A stretch of DNA of 36,214 nucleotides from Deltaproteobacteria bacterium (GTDB lineage: Bacteria > Desulfobacterota > Desulfarculia > Adiutricales > Adiutricaceae): positions 1 through 36,214 of the forward strand of contig JAITKA010000094.1 in the NCBI GenBank assembly GCA_031278635.1, read 5' to 3'. Below are positions 1 through 7,772 of the stretch, piece after piece. Position 1 is the stretch's first letter, and the number at the start of each line of letters is the position of its first letter. A model generated the notes under the pieces. The model was not told the origin of the DNA. It worked only from the letters and a program-made list of their open reading frames with translations, and searched no databases. The translations under genes and the position numbers were made by a program.

Positions 1-169
1 CGAAAAATTAGGTATCGGCACTTATTGTATAAAAAAATTTTTGAGGTTGAAGGATAAGAAGACCCGTGGTCTAATGGGACCCATGGCTAAAAATGACTCA
101 AGTAAGTCGTCGCCATGGCAGCCAACGTCGTTCGCCAATGGATAGTCCCAAAACCTAGGGCCCAAACCA

Positions 170-1117
170 TCAGTATGCCGTCAGGCGTTCTTCGAGTAAG
201 GACAGCAGGACCTCTTCGCAAACGTTTGTCTGGTCGGTAAGGATGGCTTCTTTTATGGCGTCCCCGCATATGCGTGAAATTTCGGCATGGCTCAAGGGCG
301 AGGCTTTTGACAACAAGGCGGGCGAAGGTTTGAACTTTGGGTCGAACGCGCCAAGTTTATGGGAAAAGAGGCGTTCGATTTCCGTTTTGGACGGAAGATG
401 GTAACGCAGTACGTCGTCAAAGCGCAGTAACAACGCTTTGTCAAGTATATTGGTATTATCGGTGGTGACGATGACGATACTATGGGACAGTTGTTGTCCC
501 AGGAATCGCAGAAACGGGTTTAAGATACCCCGCGTCTCCCCGACCTCATTGCCTGGGCTTCTGTCGGACCCGATGGCCTCGAAGTCGTCAAACAGGTAGA
601 CGCCCACGACGTTATTGACGCAATCGAATATTTTCCTTAGCCTGGCGCCCGATTTCCCCAGACACCTTGTGACGGGTTTGTCCATTTGGGCGACGAATAA
701 GGGCAAGTGTAACTCGGTGGCTATGACGTGGGCCGTCAAGGTTTTGCCGGTGCCGGGGTGGCCCGCGAGTAATATTTTCCGGCGGTTGAACATACCGTAT
801 CTTTCAAGTTTACGCCGGTCGATGAAATCCCGGAGAACCCGTCGTATCCTTTCGCGCAAATCGTCCGGGGCAATGAGGTCTCGCAGTCTCTGGTGGGGCG
901 TAACGGTCAATAACGATTGATCCATGCCACGTAGGTGACGCGTTTTGGCCCTTGTGCCGCTTGCCTTGGCCAGCTCGGCTTTTAATTCCCGGGCCAAGGG
1001 TACGTTACCGTCCTTGGCCTCGTAAGCGGCGATTTGCAAAACGACGGACTTAAAATTCTCCTCGTCGTTGTCCGAGAAGGCCCTTATCAGGCTTTTGATC
1101 TGCTCTGCGGTAGCCAT
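170..1117 (-). CDS. Lone AAA-family ATPase
   Basis: A 315-residue cytoplasmic protein with one AAA ATPase module. Residues 1-60 are a charged helical N-terminal region. The Walker A motif GHPGTGKT is at 119-126, a Walker B motif VYLFDDFE at about 173-180, a sensor-1-like TTDNTN at 218-223, and an arginine-finger-like LLRFDD near 230-234. The family hydrolyses ATP to remodel protein partners. ATPases of this layout are often encoded just upstream of a subtilisin-like (S8) protease, but nothing protease-like is visible in the 169 bases downstream, where the window ends. The ATG start follows a purine-rich stretch (revcomp of 1120-1128). It is isolated, with long non-coding DNA upstream. ATPase is firm; the partner and role are unknown. 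Confidence 0.85.
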   Translation of the reverse strand: MATAEQIKSLIRAFSDNDEENFKSVVLQIAAYEAKDGNVPLARELKAELAKASGTRAKTRHLRGMDQSLLTVTPHQRLRDLIAPDDLRERIRRVLRDFIDRRKLERYGMFNRRKILLAGHPGTGKTLTAHVIATELHLPLFVAQMDKPVTRCLGKSGARLRKIFDCVNNVVGVYLFDDFEAIGSDRSPGNEVGETRGILNPFLRFLGQQLSHSIVIVTTDNTNILDKALLLRFDDVLRYHLPSKTEIERLFSHKLGAFDPKFKPSPALLSKASPLSHAEISRICGDAIKEAILTDQTNVCEEVLLSLLEERLTAY

Positions 1118-1276
1118 TCGAAGGCCCCCTTTTGATATCGATGCCCATCATTATACACGGAAATGAACAAAAGAATCTATTTATCTAAACCCCCCACGCC
1201 CGTCCCGATGAAGGCATTAGGGCCCCATGGCACGGAATTTTGGCCAACGCCGCCAGAAAGCGCTTGGCGAAGGTAA

Positions 1277-1447
1277 TGGCTTTTTGGCGCGTGTGCCCGA
1301 GGCGAAGCCACCAGAGGCAAAGCCCGAGGCGAAGCCCGAGGCGAAGCCACCGAGGAGAGCGAGGTTGATTTTCCGATAGACTATAATGATTCATTGGCAT
1401 TAAGTTTACGTGGGGTTATTGGTTTAGCAGGTGAATTTGATGAATGA
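1277..1447 (+). pseudogene. Possible gene remnant with GEA/RGEA repeats
   Basis: A 56-codon open frame with no ATG or GTG start, opening after a TAA at 1274-1276. It begins with Arg-Gly-Glu-Ala repeats encoded by the tandem repeat and ends in a protein-like tail, EVDFPIDYND followed by SLALSLRGVIGLAGEFDE and a stop. The tail has plausible amino acid usage, so this could be the 3' end of a decayed gene. It could equally be chance reading through a repeat. No family recognised. Confidence 0.15.
1296..1355. repeat. 12-bp tandem repeat CCCGAGGCGAAG
   Basis: Three exact copies of CCCGAGGCGAAG (one near 1296, two adjacent near 1323 and 1335) are separated by a diverged 15-bp copy, CCACCAGAGGCAAAG, and followed by CCACCGAGG. 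In one frame it reads as PEAKP repeats, in another as RGEA. It lies in non-coding DNA. Confidence 0.6.
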
Positions 1448-2091
1448 TTTGGTAAAAAAATGTAGATTTGGCATCGTTAAATGATTTATCAAGTCGGCCA
1501 ATGAAAGAATTGTTATCACATTTCATGGCACAGTACCCATAAATTCAGTCGGTTAAGAAAAGATTTTTCAAAATTAGGCTTTTTGTCCGGCCACATGCGA
1601 CCCCCCCTCCTCTTCACCTCCTAAGATTTAAACAGTAGACATGATTTTGGGCAAGCGTTCCCGGCCGGTTTTTTGGTCCGGGGAATGGGCGGCCGGCCTG
1701 GGGGGGATTTGCCGGGGGACCGAAGGGGGGGGTGAAATTATGCGCGCATCGGCCGAGGGCGAGCCATAGCGTCGTAAAAAAAGCCAAACGCAAGATGTTG
1801 GGTCTGGAGGAAAAGCCTTAAAGTGGGCGGTTGGATCGTTTTTGGCCCATTTCCCTTGGAGGAGCGATAAAAATTTTCTTTTTTATTGGTTTCCAACGTG
1901 GTATGGTATCTCGGTTAAGCTCTGGGCGCCCTGAGTGACCAGGGCCGGATTTAAGGCGCCGGCGCGCGGCCTTTTGGCCCAAAAGGGGCGAGGCGCTTAG
2001 GCTTTAGTTAAACGCCGCGGTGATCGACACCGTTCCGGGGCTATTAGGTTGTCCCGGGGTACCATTGTTTTGCCCGAGTTAGGAGGGTTTC

Positions 2092-2622
2092 ATGCTTAAG
2101 TTTAAAACGGCCACAGTCATGGTTGCCATCTTACTGGCCGTGGGTTTCGCTTTTCCGATACGGATGGCCCAAGCCCAGGCCTCTAACCAGATTGCGGTTT
2201 TTTACTTGCAGAAGGTCATGGAAGATTCAAAGAGAGGCAAAGACGCCTCGAAAAAGTTGGAAGCCAAGTACGATGGCTTGAGGAAATCGTTGGACGCCAA
2301 GGCCAAGGACATCCAAAAGAAAGGCCAGGATTTGGAGAACGCCAGGCAGACCCTGAGCGAGGACGCCTTCATCAAGAGGCGCGACGATTTGGCCAAAGAG
2401 TACACCACCCATATGGAGAACGCCCAGAAGGCCGGCGCCGACATGGAGAAGGCCAGGGAAGAGGCCATGTTGCCCTTGATGGAAAAGGTCACCAACGTTG
2501 TGGGCGGGTTGGCCCAGGAGCGCGGCTACCAGTTCGTCTTTGAGGTCCAGAACGCCGGTGTCTTCTACCATCCCAAGGCCGTCGACATTACCCCCGACGT
2601 CATCAAGGGTCTCGACAAGTAG
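2092..2622 (+). CDS. ompH: OmpH/Skp-family periplasmic chaperone
   Basis: A 176-residue OmpH/Skp-type protein. This family forms trimers in the periplasm that hold unfolded outer-membrane proteins on their way to the BAM complex. Residues 1-30 are a signal peptide (basic start, hydrophobic VMVAILLAVGFAF, cleavage near AQA). The mature part starts with QIAVFYLQKVMEDS, the usual short strand of the family, followed by long charged helices (about 50-130) that would form the coiled-coil tentacles, and closes with a strand-rich segment. Length is normal. The ATG has a strong AGGAGGG 6 nt upstream. It opens the lipid A block, as in many Proteobacteria where skp precedes lpxD, so outer-membrane protein and LPS supply are probably co-expressed. 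Confidence 0.9.
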   Translation: MLKFKTATVMVAILLAVGFAFPIRMAQAQASNQIAVFYLQKVMEDSKRGKDASKKLEAKYDGLRKSLDAKAKDIQKKGQDLENARQTLSEDAFIKRRDDLAKEYTTHMENAQKAGADMEKAREEAMLPLMEKVTNVVGGLAQERGYQFVFEVQNAGVFYHPKAVDITPDVIKGLDK

Positions 2623-2880
2623 CTAGCGGCTTTGGCGGGCGCGCCCGGCCGGTCACGATGGGCCCGGTTTGGGTTGGGAAACCGCCTTGGGCGAAATAGC
2701 TAAGTAAAAAATTAAATGAGGCCCTTGGGCGTTTTTGACGCCGGGGGCCCCGAAGGCGCGAGCCGCCAAAAAATATAGTTTGAGATTGCCCGGGGGCTTT
2801 AATCGCCCGAACGTCCCGTTGTGGCGTTTTAGGTTCTTTGGGCCATCTTAATACTATATTTTTTTCTCAAGGGATACGTT

Positions 2881-4173
2881 TTGTCCCGGAAGAGGCCAGA
2901 AAGGGACCCGAAAGGGTCCGAAAAGGGGGAAGGGGGGTCCGCCCGAAAAGATTCGAGGGAGGCCGGACCGACCCAGGTTATGATTAAACTTTCCAGCCCA
3001 AAGACCCTGTCGTCGTTGGTGGACGAGGCCACGGTTAGGTTAGCCGAGAGCCTGGCCACGCTGGGCGGGCCCGATGGGTGCCCGCCCGCCGTCATGCATG
3101 GCGACGGGGGGACGCTCGTCTCGGCCCTTTCCTCGGCCTCGGAGGCCCAAGCCGGGGCCTTGTGTTTTGCCGTCAAGAGGGAATATTTTCTGGAGGCCCG
3201 CCGGAGGGGCGCCGCGGCCATTATCGTGGGCGAGGAATTGTTCCGGGAAGTGGCCACGGGCGAAGCCGGGGGCGAGGCCCCAGGCGAGGCCGTGGCCCTG
3301 GTGGCCTTCCTTGAGCCCAGGCTGCTTTTTTCGGTGATTCTGGGGCTCGTGGGCCAAGGTTTTTCGCCGCCCTGGGCGGTGGGCGAGCCTTTCTTTAAGG
3401 ATAGGGGCTCGTGCTCGATAGGGGAGGGGGTCACCTTCGGGCCCAACGCTTACGTCGGCGCCGGGGTGTGCGTCGGGCGGGCCAGCCGGGTGGGGCCCGG
3501 GGTTTTTTTGGACGACGGGGTCAGGGTCGGCGAGGACTGCGTCATCCACCCGGGGGCCGTTTTGCGCTACGGGGTCAGGGTGGGCGACCGCTGCCAGATC
3601 CACTCGAACAGCGTGATAGGCGAGGACGGTTTCGGCTACAACCAGGTGCCCTGCCCGGAAAAGGGCCGGCTCATACATTTCAAAAACCCCCATCTGGGCG
3701 GCGTGGTCATCGAGGACGACGTGGAGATAGGGGCGCTGGCGGCGATCGATAGGGGGTTGGTCGCGGACACGGTGATTGGCCGGGGCACGAAGATAGATAA
3801 CCTGGTCCAGATAGGCCACAATTGCCAGATAGGCCGGGACTGCGTGGTCGTCTCCCAGGTGGGGGCCGCGGGCCACAGCCAGGTGGGCGACAGGGTGTTT
3901 TTGCTGGGCCAGTGCGGCCTCAACCATGGGGCCAGGGTGGGCCACGATGCCATCATCTCGGGCCAGAGCGGGGTTTTGGGGCAGGTGCCGCCGGGCCGGA
4001 ACGTCTGGACGGGCACGCCGGTCAAGCCGCAGCGGGAGGAGTATGGCTCCCAGATCATGGTCAAGAACGATTTGCCGAAGTGGCGCAAATTCCTGAGGCT
4101 GTTTTTGAGGGGCCAGCCCTGGGAGGAGATCAGGGCGGCCATGGCCGAGGGGCGGGAAAAGCCCAAGGCTTAG
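2881..4173 (+). CDS. lpxD: UDP-3-O-acylglucosamine N-acyltransferase LpxD
   Basis: LpxD adds the second, N-linked hydroxyacyl chain to UDP-3-O-acyl-glucosamine from acyl-ACP in the cytoplasm, the third step of lipid A synthesis. Residues 35-160 form the N-terminal uridine-binding domain. From about 178 to 375 there are left-handed beta-helix hexapeptide repeats ([16 protein letters not shown] and so on), with the family signature IGEDGFGY at 246-253 and the likely catalytic His313 in QIGHNCQIG. The TTG at 2881 has an AAGGGA about 7 nt upstream, giving 430 residues. The ATG at 2980 (397 residues) starts just before the conserved domain but has a poorly spaced ribosome site, so the charged first 33 residues are uncertain. 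Family members are usually near 340 residues. Confidence 0.9.
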   Translation: MSRKRPERDPKGSEKGEGGSARKDSREAGPTQVMIKLSSPKTLSSLVDEATVRLAESLATLGGPDGCPPAVMHGDGGTLVSALSSASEAQAGALCFAVKREYFLEARRRGAAAIIVGEELFREVATGEAGGEAPGEAVALVAFLEPRLLFSVILGLVGQGFSPPWAVGEPFFKDRGSCSIGEGVTFGPNAYVGAGVCVGRASRVGPGVFLDDGVRVGEDCVIHPGAVLRYGVRVGDRCQIHSNSVIGEDGFGYNQVPCPEKGRLIHFKNPHLGGVVIEDDVEIGALAAIDRGLVADTVIGRGTKIDNLVQIGHNCQIGRDCVVVSQVGAAGHSQVGDRVFLLGQCGLNHGARVGHDAIISGQSGVLGQVPPGRNVWTGTPVKPQREEYGSQIMVKNDLPKWRKFLRLFLRGQPWEEIRAAMAEGREKPKA

Positions 4174-4300
4174 GCGTGGGCCCGTGTTGGGCTTGGGGGA
4201 CGTATTTGTGTCCCTTGGGGGATTGACTTATCACATTTAGCTTAGTTCGGGCAGCTTTTTGGCGCCAATCATCGTGGCCAGCGCCGCTTTTTGAGGCATA

Positions 4301-4813
4301 ATGATGACCGTCATTGACACTAAAGAACAGTTACCGACTCTCCACGACATTCACGAGATCATGAAGGCCCTGCCCCACAGGCCACCTTTCCTATTGGTCG
4401 ACCGGGTGGTCTCGCTGGAGCCCTGGAAGACCCTGGTCGCTTTCAAGAACGTGACCATAAACGATGATTTCTTTAGGGGCCATTTTCCCGGGACCCCGGT
4501 CATGCCCGGGGTCTTGGTCCTTGAGGCCATGGCCCAGGCCTCGATGCTGCTGTTGCATTTCTCAAGGCGCGACCACCCGGGCGAGGCCCCGGAAGAGATC
4601 CGGGACCTGCTGAAGGCCGAGGATCTGAGCGGGCGCATCGCCTATTTCGCCAGTTGCGACCGGGTCAAGTTTCGCAGGCCCGTGGTCCCCGGCGACCGGC
4701 TGGATCTGCAGGCCAACTTCGTCCGGTTTGGCGGCCGCCTTTGGAAGGTGACCGGGAAGGCGACGGTCCAGGGCCAGAGGACGGCCGAGGCCGAGATGAC
4801 CGCGACTTTTTAA
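4301..4813 (+). CDS. fabZ: 3-hydroxyacyl-ACP dehydratase FabZ
   Basis: FabZ removes water from (3R)-hydroxyacyl-ACP to give trans-2-enoyl-ACP in fatty acid elongation. It competes with LpxA and LpxD for the same hydroxyacyl-ACP, which is why the gene so often sits in lpx operons. The hot-dog fold signatures are clear: HRPPFLLVDRV at 26-36, then RGHFPGTPVMPGVLVLEAMA with catalytic His61 and Glu75. At 170 residues it is slightly longer than the usual 145-155, partly from a 15-residue N-terminal lead and an acidic insert near 90-107. Two adjacent ATG codons (4301, 4304) could both start it. It lies 127 nt after lpxD and 46 nt before lpxA. Confidence 0.94.
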   Translation: MMTVIDTKEQLPTLHDIHEIMKALPHRPPFLLVDRVVSLEPWKTLVAFKNVTINDDFFRGHFPGTPVMPGVLVLEAMAQASMLLLHFSRRDHPGEAPEEIRDLLKAEDLSGRIAYFASCDRVKFRRPVVPGDRLDLQANFVRFGGRLWKVTGKATVQGQRTAEAEMTATF

Positions 4814-4859
4814 CCAAACCCGGCCGGGGCCGGGAGCCCAAGGAGCCATCAGACCCTCC

Positions 4860-5636
4860 ATGCCTATCCATCCCACCGCCATAATCGACCCTTCCTCGGA
4901 GATCGACCCCACGGCCACCGTCGGCCCCTACGCCCTGATAGGGCCCAGGGTGACGGTCGGGCCCGGGACCGAGATCATGGGCCACGCCTTCATCGACAAG
5001 GACACCACCATCGGCAAGGACTGCCGCGTCTTTCCCTTCGCCTCGCTGGGGGCCGATCCCCAGGACATGAAATACGCCGGGGAGAGATCGTCCCTGGTCG
5101 TGGGGGACGGGGTAACGGTCAGGGAGTCGGCCACCATCCACCGGGGGACCAAGGGCGGCGGGGGGATAACCACCATCGGCGACAAGGCCTTGATCATGGC
5201 CACGGTCCACGTGGCCCATGACTGCCGCATAGGCCGGGAGGTCATCCTCTCGAGCTACGCGGTCCTGGCCGGGCACGTGATCGTGGAGGACAACGCCATA
5301 ATCAGCGGCTCCTCCGCCGTGCACCAATTCGTGCGCCTGGGCCGGTACTCTTTCGTGGGCGGCATGACCGGGGCGGCCAAGGACGTCCCGCCGTTCATGA
5401 TAGTGGCCGGGGTCAGGGACAAGGACATCGTGGTCACGCCCAATTTGATCGGCCTCAGGAGATGGGGCTTTTCCAAGGAAAGCTTGGAGGCCATAGTTGG
5501 CGCCCACAAGATAATCCATAACCACAGGCCTTTGGCCGAGGTCCTGGCCGAGGCCGACGCGGCTTTCCCGGACTCGGGGGAGGTCAAGGCCATAACCTCC
5601 TTTTACCGGGGCTCCGAGCGGGGGGTTTACCGGTGA
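4860..5636 (+). CDS. lpxA: UDP-N-acetylglucosamine acyltransferase LpxA
   Basis: LpxA moves a hydroxyacyl chain from ACP to the 3-OH of UDP-GlcNAc, the first step of lipid A synthesis. The protein starts IHPTAIIDPSSEI, the usual LpxA opening, and runs as hexapeptide repeats from 1 to about 190, with the catalytic His120 in VHVAHDCRIG and the LAGHV motif near 136-140. The helical C-terminal domain follows (LIGLRRWGFSKESLEAI). The length of 258 matches the family. The start is ATG at 4860. Its stop overlaps the GTG start of lpxI in a GTGA, so the two are probably translationally coupled. Confidence 0.95.
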   Translation: MPIHPTAIIDPSSEIDPTATVGPYALIGPRVTVGPGTEIMGHAFIDKDTTIGKDCRVFPFASLGADPQDMKYAGERSSLVVGDGVTVRESATIHRGTKGGGGITTIGDKALIMATVHVAHDCRIGREVILSSYAVLAGHVIVEDNAIISGSSAVHQFVRLGRYSFVGGMTGAAKDVPPFMIVAGVRDKDIVVTPNLIGLRRWGFSKESLEAIVGAHKIIHNHRPLAEVLAEADAAFPDSGEVKAITSFYRGSERGVYR

Positions 5637-6592
5637 GCGGGGGCGGGCCAGGGCCGGGCCCGGGCGGGGCCGGCCAGGTCGTCGGCCTGATCGCCGGCAA
5701 CATGAGCCTCCCGGTCATGGCCGCGAGGCGGATCAAGGCCAAGGGCCTGACCTTGGCCGTGGTGGGGTTGGTCGGGGAGACGGAGCCGGAGGTTTACGCC
5801 TTGGCCGATCGTTGGCTGGAGACCAACCTCGGGCAGGTTGGGGCCATGGGGCGTTTTTTGGTCGAGAGCGGGGTGGGGAGGCTATGCGTGGTCGGCGGGG
5901 TCAGCCGCGAGAGCGTGGTCAACTCCTACGATCCCGACGCCGAGGCCATAAGGATCATGGAGTCGCTCGATAACTTTCAGACCGACACCATCTTGCGGGC
6001 CCTGGCCGGGTACGTCGAGTCCCTGGGGCCAAAGATCGTCTCGGTGGCCACGCTTGTGCCGGAGCTGTTGGTGAGGCCGGGGGTTTTGACGGCCAAGGGC
6101 CCGGACGCGGGGCTTTTGGCCGAACTGCGGCTGGCCTTTTTTTTGGCGAGGGAGCTGGGCCGGCTCGACTGCGGCCAGACGGTGGTGGTCTCGGATCGGC
6201 TGGCCGTGGCCCTGGAGGGGGCCGACGGGACGGACGCCACCATTTTAAGGGGCGCCTCCCTCTGCAGGAAGGGCGTGGCCGTGGCCAAGGCCGTTAAGCC
6301 GAACCAGGATTTCAGGCTCGATCTGCCCGTGATAGGGCCGGGGACCGTCTCGGTCCTGATAAAGGCCAAGGCGGCCGGGCTGGCCCTGGACGCGACGGGC
6401 CTCATCATGCTCGAGCCGGGGGAATGCGTCCGCATGGCCGACGGGGCCGGGTTGGTCATGGTCGCCTTCGGGCCCGAGGCCGAGCCCTGGCTGGCCGGGT
6501 TCCGCGGGGCCATGGGCAGGAAAGAGGGCGAGAGGGCCGATTTGGGGACCGGGCCCGGGGCCGGGCCCGGGACGGGCGGCGGGAATGGCTGA
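5633..6592 (+). CDS. lpxI: UDP-2,3-diacylglucosamine pyrophosphatase LpxI
   Basis: LpxI (DUF1009) cleaves UDP-2,3-diacylglucosamine to lipid X and UMP. It replaces LpxH in alphaproteobacteria and many Desulfobacterota. The N-terminal domain opens VVGLIAGNMSLPVMAARRIK, matching the family's glycine-rich start, and holds SGVGRLCVVGGVSRES and DNFQTDTILRAL. The C-terminal catalytic domain has the conserved acidic stretch NQDFRLDLPVIGPGTV, where an aspartate is essential in the characterised Caulobacter enzyme. At 319 residues it is longer than the usual 270-290 because of a Gly/Pro-rich C-terminal tail. It starts at a GTG overlapping lpxA by 4 nt and overlaps lpxB by 8 nt. Its position between lpxA and lpxB supports the call. 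Confidence 0.9.
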   Translation: MSGGGPGPGPGGAGQVVGLIAGNMSLPVMAARRIKAKGLTLAVVGLVGETEPEVYALADRWLETNLGQVGAMGRFLVESGVGRLCVVGGVSRESVVNSYDPDAEAIRIMESLDNFQTDTILRALAGYVESLGPKIVSVATLVPELLVRPGVLTAKGPDAGLLAELRLAFFLARELGRLDCGQTVVVSDRLAVALEGADGTDATILRGASLCRKGVAVAKAVKPNQDFRLDLPVIGPGTVSVLIKAKAAGLALDATGLIMLEPGECVRMADGAGLVMVAFGPEAEPWLAGFRGAMGRKEGERADLGTGPGAGPGTGGGNG

Positions 6593-7772
6593 GAGCCTGA
6601 GGGTTATGATCAGCGCGGGCGAGCTCTCCGGGGACATGCACGGGGCGGCCCTGGTCAGGGAGGCCAACCGGGGGGATTCCGGGCTAAGTTTTTTCGGGCT
6701 GGGCGGGGACAACATGGCCGCCGCCGGGGTCGATCTGCGCTTCCACATCCGGGAGACGGCGGTCATGGGCCTGACGGAGGTTTTGGGATCGCTCGGCAGG
6801 ATCCTCGGGATAAGGAAGGCCCTGGCCCAAATGGTCGCGTCCGAGAGGCCAAGGGCCCTGGTCCTGATCGACAGCCCCGATCTGAACCACGCCCTGGCCA
6901 AGGCCGCCTGGGCGGCGGGCGTCCCGGTGATATACTATATTTGCCCCCAGATCTGGGCCTGGCGCCAGGGCCGGATCAAGTGGCTGAAAAAGCTGGTCAG
7001 CCGGCGGGCCGTGCTCTTCCCCTTCGAGAAGGCCTTTTACGAGACCCGCGGGGTCACGGCCGACCTGGTCGGGCACCCCCTCCTCGATGAGATGCCCCTG
7101 GACCTGACCAAGAAAGGGGCCAGGCTGGCCCTGGGCCTGGGCGAGGGGGACACGGTTTTGGCCGTCCTGCCCGGGAGCCGGAAGGCCGTGGCCTCGCGCC
7201 TCGCCGGGCCCATGCTGGGGGCCGTGGATCGCCTCATGGACGGGCGCCCCGGGCTCGTCCCGGTCATCCCGAGGCCCGAGACGCTCCCCATGGCGGTCCT
7301 GGAGGGCCTGATAGGGGGGGCCAGCCCCAGGGTCAGGGAAAGGCTCGTCATCCACGAGGGGCGCTCCCACGAGATACTGAAGGCGGCGGACGCCGCCTTG
7401 CTCGCCTCGGGCACCTCCACCGTGGAGGGGGCCATCCTGGGGACGCCGATGGTGGTCACCTACAAGGTCAGCCCCCTTAGCTGGGCCTTGGCCAGGCTTT
7501 TGGTCAAGGTGCCTTTCGTCTCCATAGCCAATTTGCTGGCCGGCCGCGAGATAGTCCCGGAGCTCCTGCAAGGCGGGGCCAACCCCGAGGGGCTGGCCGG
7601 GGAGCTTTCGGCCATACTGCCGGGCGGCCCCAAGCGAAAGGCCATGATCGGGGATCTGGCCGGGGCGGCCGCCGCCCTGGGCGGCCCCGGGGCCTCGGCC
7701 AGGGTCCTGGCCGTCATAATGGAAGAGATAGCCGCGGGCGGCCCCGATGGGTCGGGCGCCTGGGCCTTTTGA
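6585..7772 (+). CDS. lpxB: Lipid-A-disaccharide synthase LpxB
   Basis: LpxB is a GT19 glycosyltransferase on the inner face of the inner membrane. It joins lipid X to UDP-2,3-diacylglucosamine, giving the beta-1,6 disaccharide of lipid A. Family hallmarks are in order: SAGELSGDMHGA near 9-20, FGLGGDNMAAAGV, LIDSPDLNHALAKAA, YYICPQIWAWRQGRIK, VGHPLLDE, LAVLPGSRKA, and ALLASGTSTVEGAILGTPMV in the C-terminal half. The length of 395 is near the usual 380. It starts inside the end of lpxI, so translational coupling is likely, and the downstream msbA frame starts within its last codons. Confidence 0.95.
   Translation: MAESLRVMISAGELSGDMHGAALVREANRGDSGLSFFGLGGDNMAAAGVDLRFHIRETAVMGLTEVLGSLGRILGIRKALAQMVASERPRALVLIDSPDLNHALAKAAWAAGVPVIYYICPQIWAWRQGRIKWLKKLVSRRAVLFPFEKAFYETRGVTADLVGHPLLDEMPLDLTKKGARLALGLGEGDTVLAVLPGSRKAVASRLAGPMLGAVDRLMDGRPGLVPVIPRPETLPMAVLEGLIGGASPRVRERLVIHEGRSHEILKAADAALLASGTSTVEGAILGTPMVVTYKVSPLSWALARLLVKVPFVSIANLLAGREIVPELLQGGANPEGLAGELSAILPGGPKRKAMIGDLAGAAAALGGPGASARVLAVIMEEIAAGGPDGSGAWAF

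Larger units (their letters stand above)
1118..2091. other. Long non-coding stretch with repeat and ORF remnants
   Basis: No convincing complete gene is visible in these 974 bases. It holds a 12-bp tandem repeat (1296-1355), an open frame without a start codon at 1277-1447, a possible 26-codon minus-strand ORF at 1516-1596 behind a GGAGGTGAAGAGG stretch, and G-rich DNA around 1660-1740. The last 100 bases lead into ompH and should contain the promoter of the lipid A block, but no strong -35/-10 pair can be picked out. Confidence 0.6.

Noticed and set aside
1516-1596. 26-codon minus-strand ORF after a GGAGG-rich stretch
   Set aside because: Too short, the purine-rich stretch is not well placed, and no family or context supports it.
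3040-3945. 301-codon minus-strand open frame across lpxD
   Set aside because: High GC keeps shadow frames open throughout the lpx block; LpxD motifs identify the real frame.
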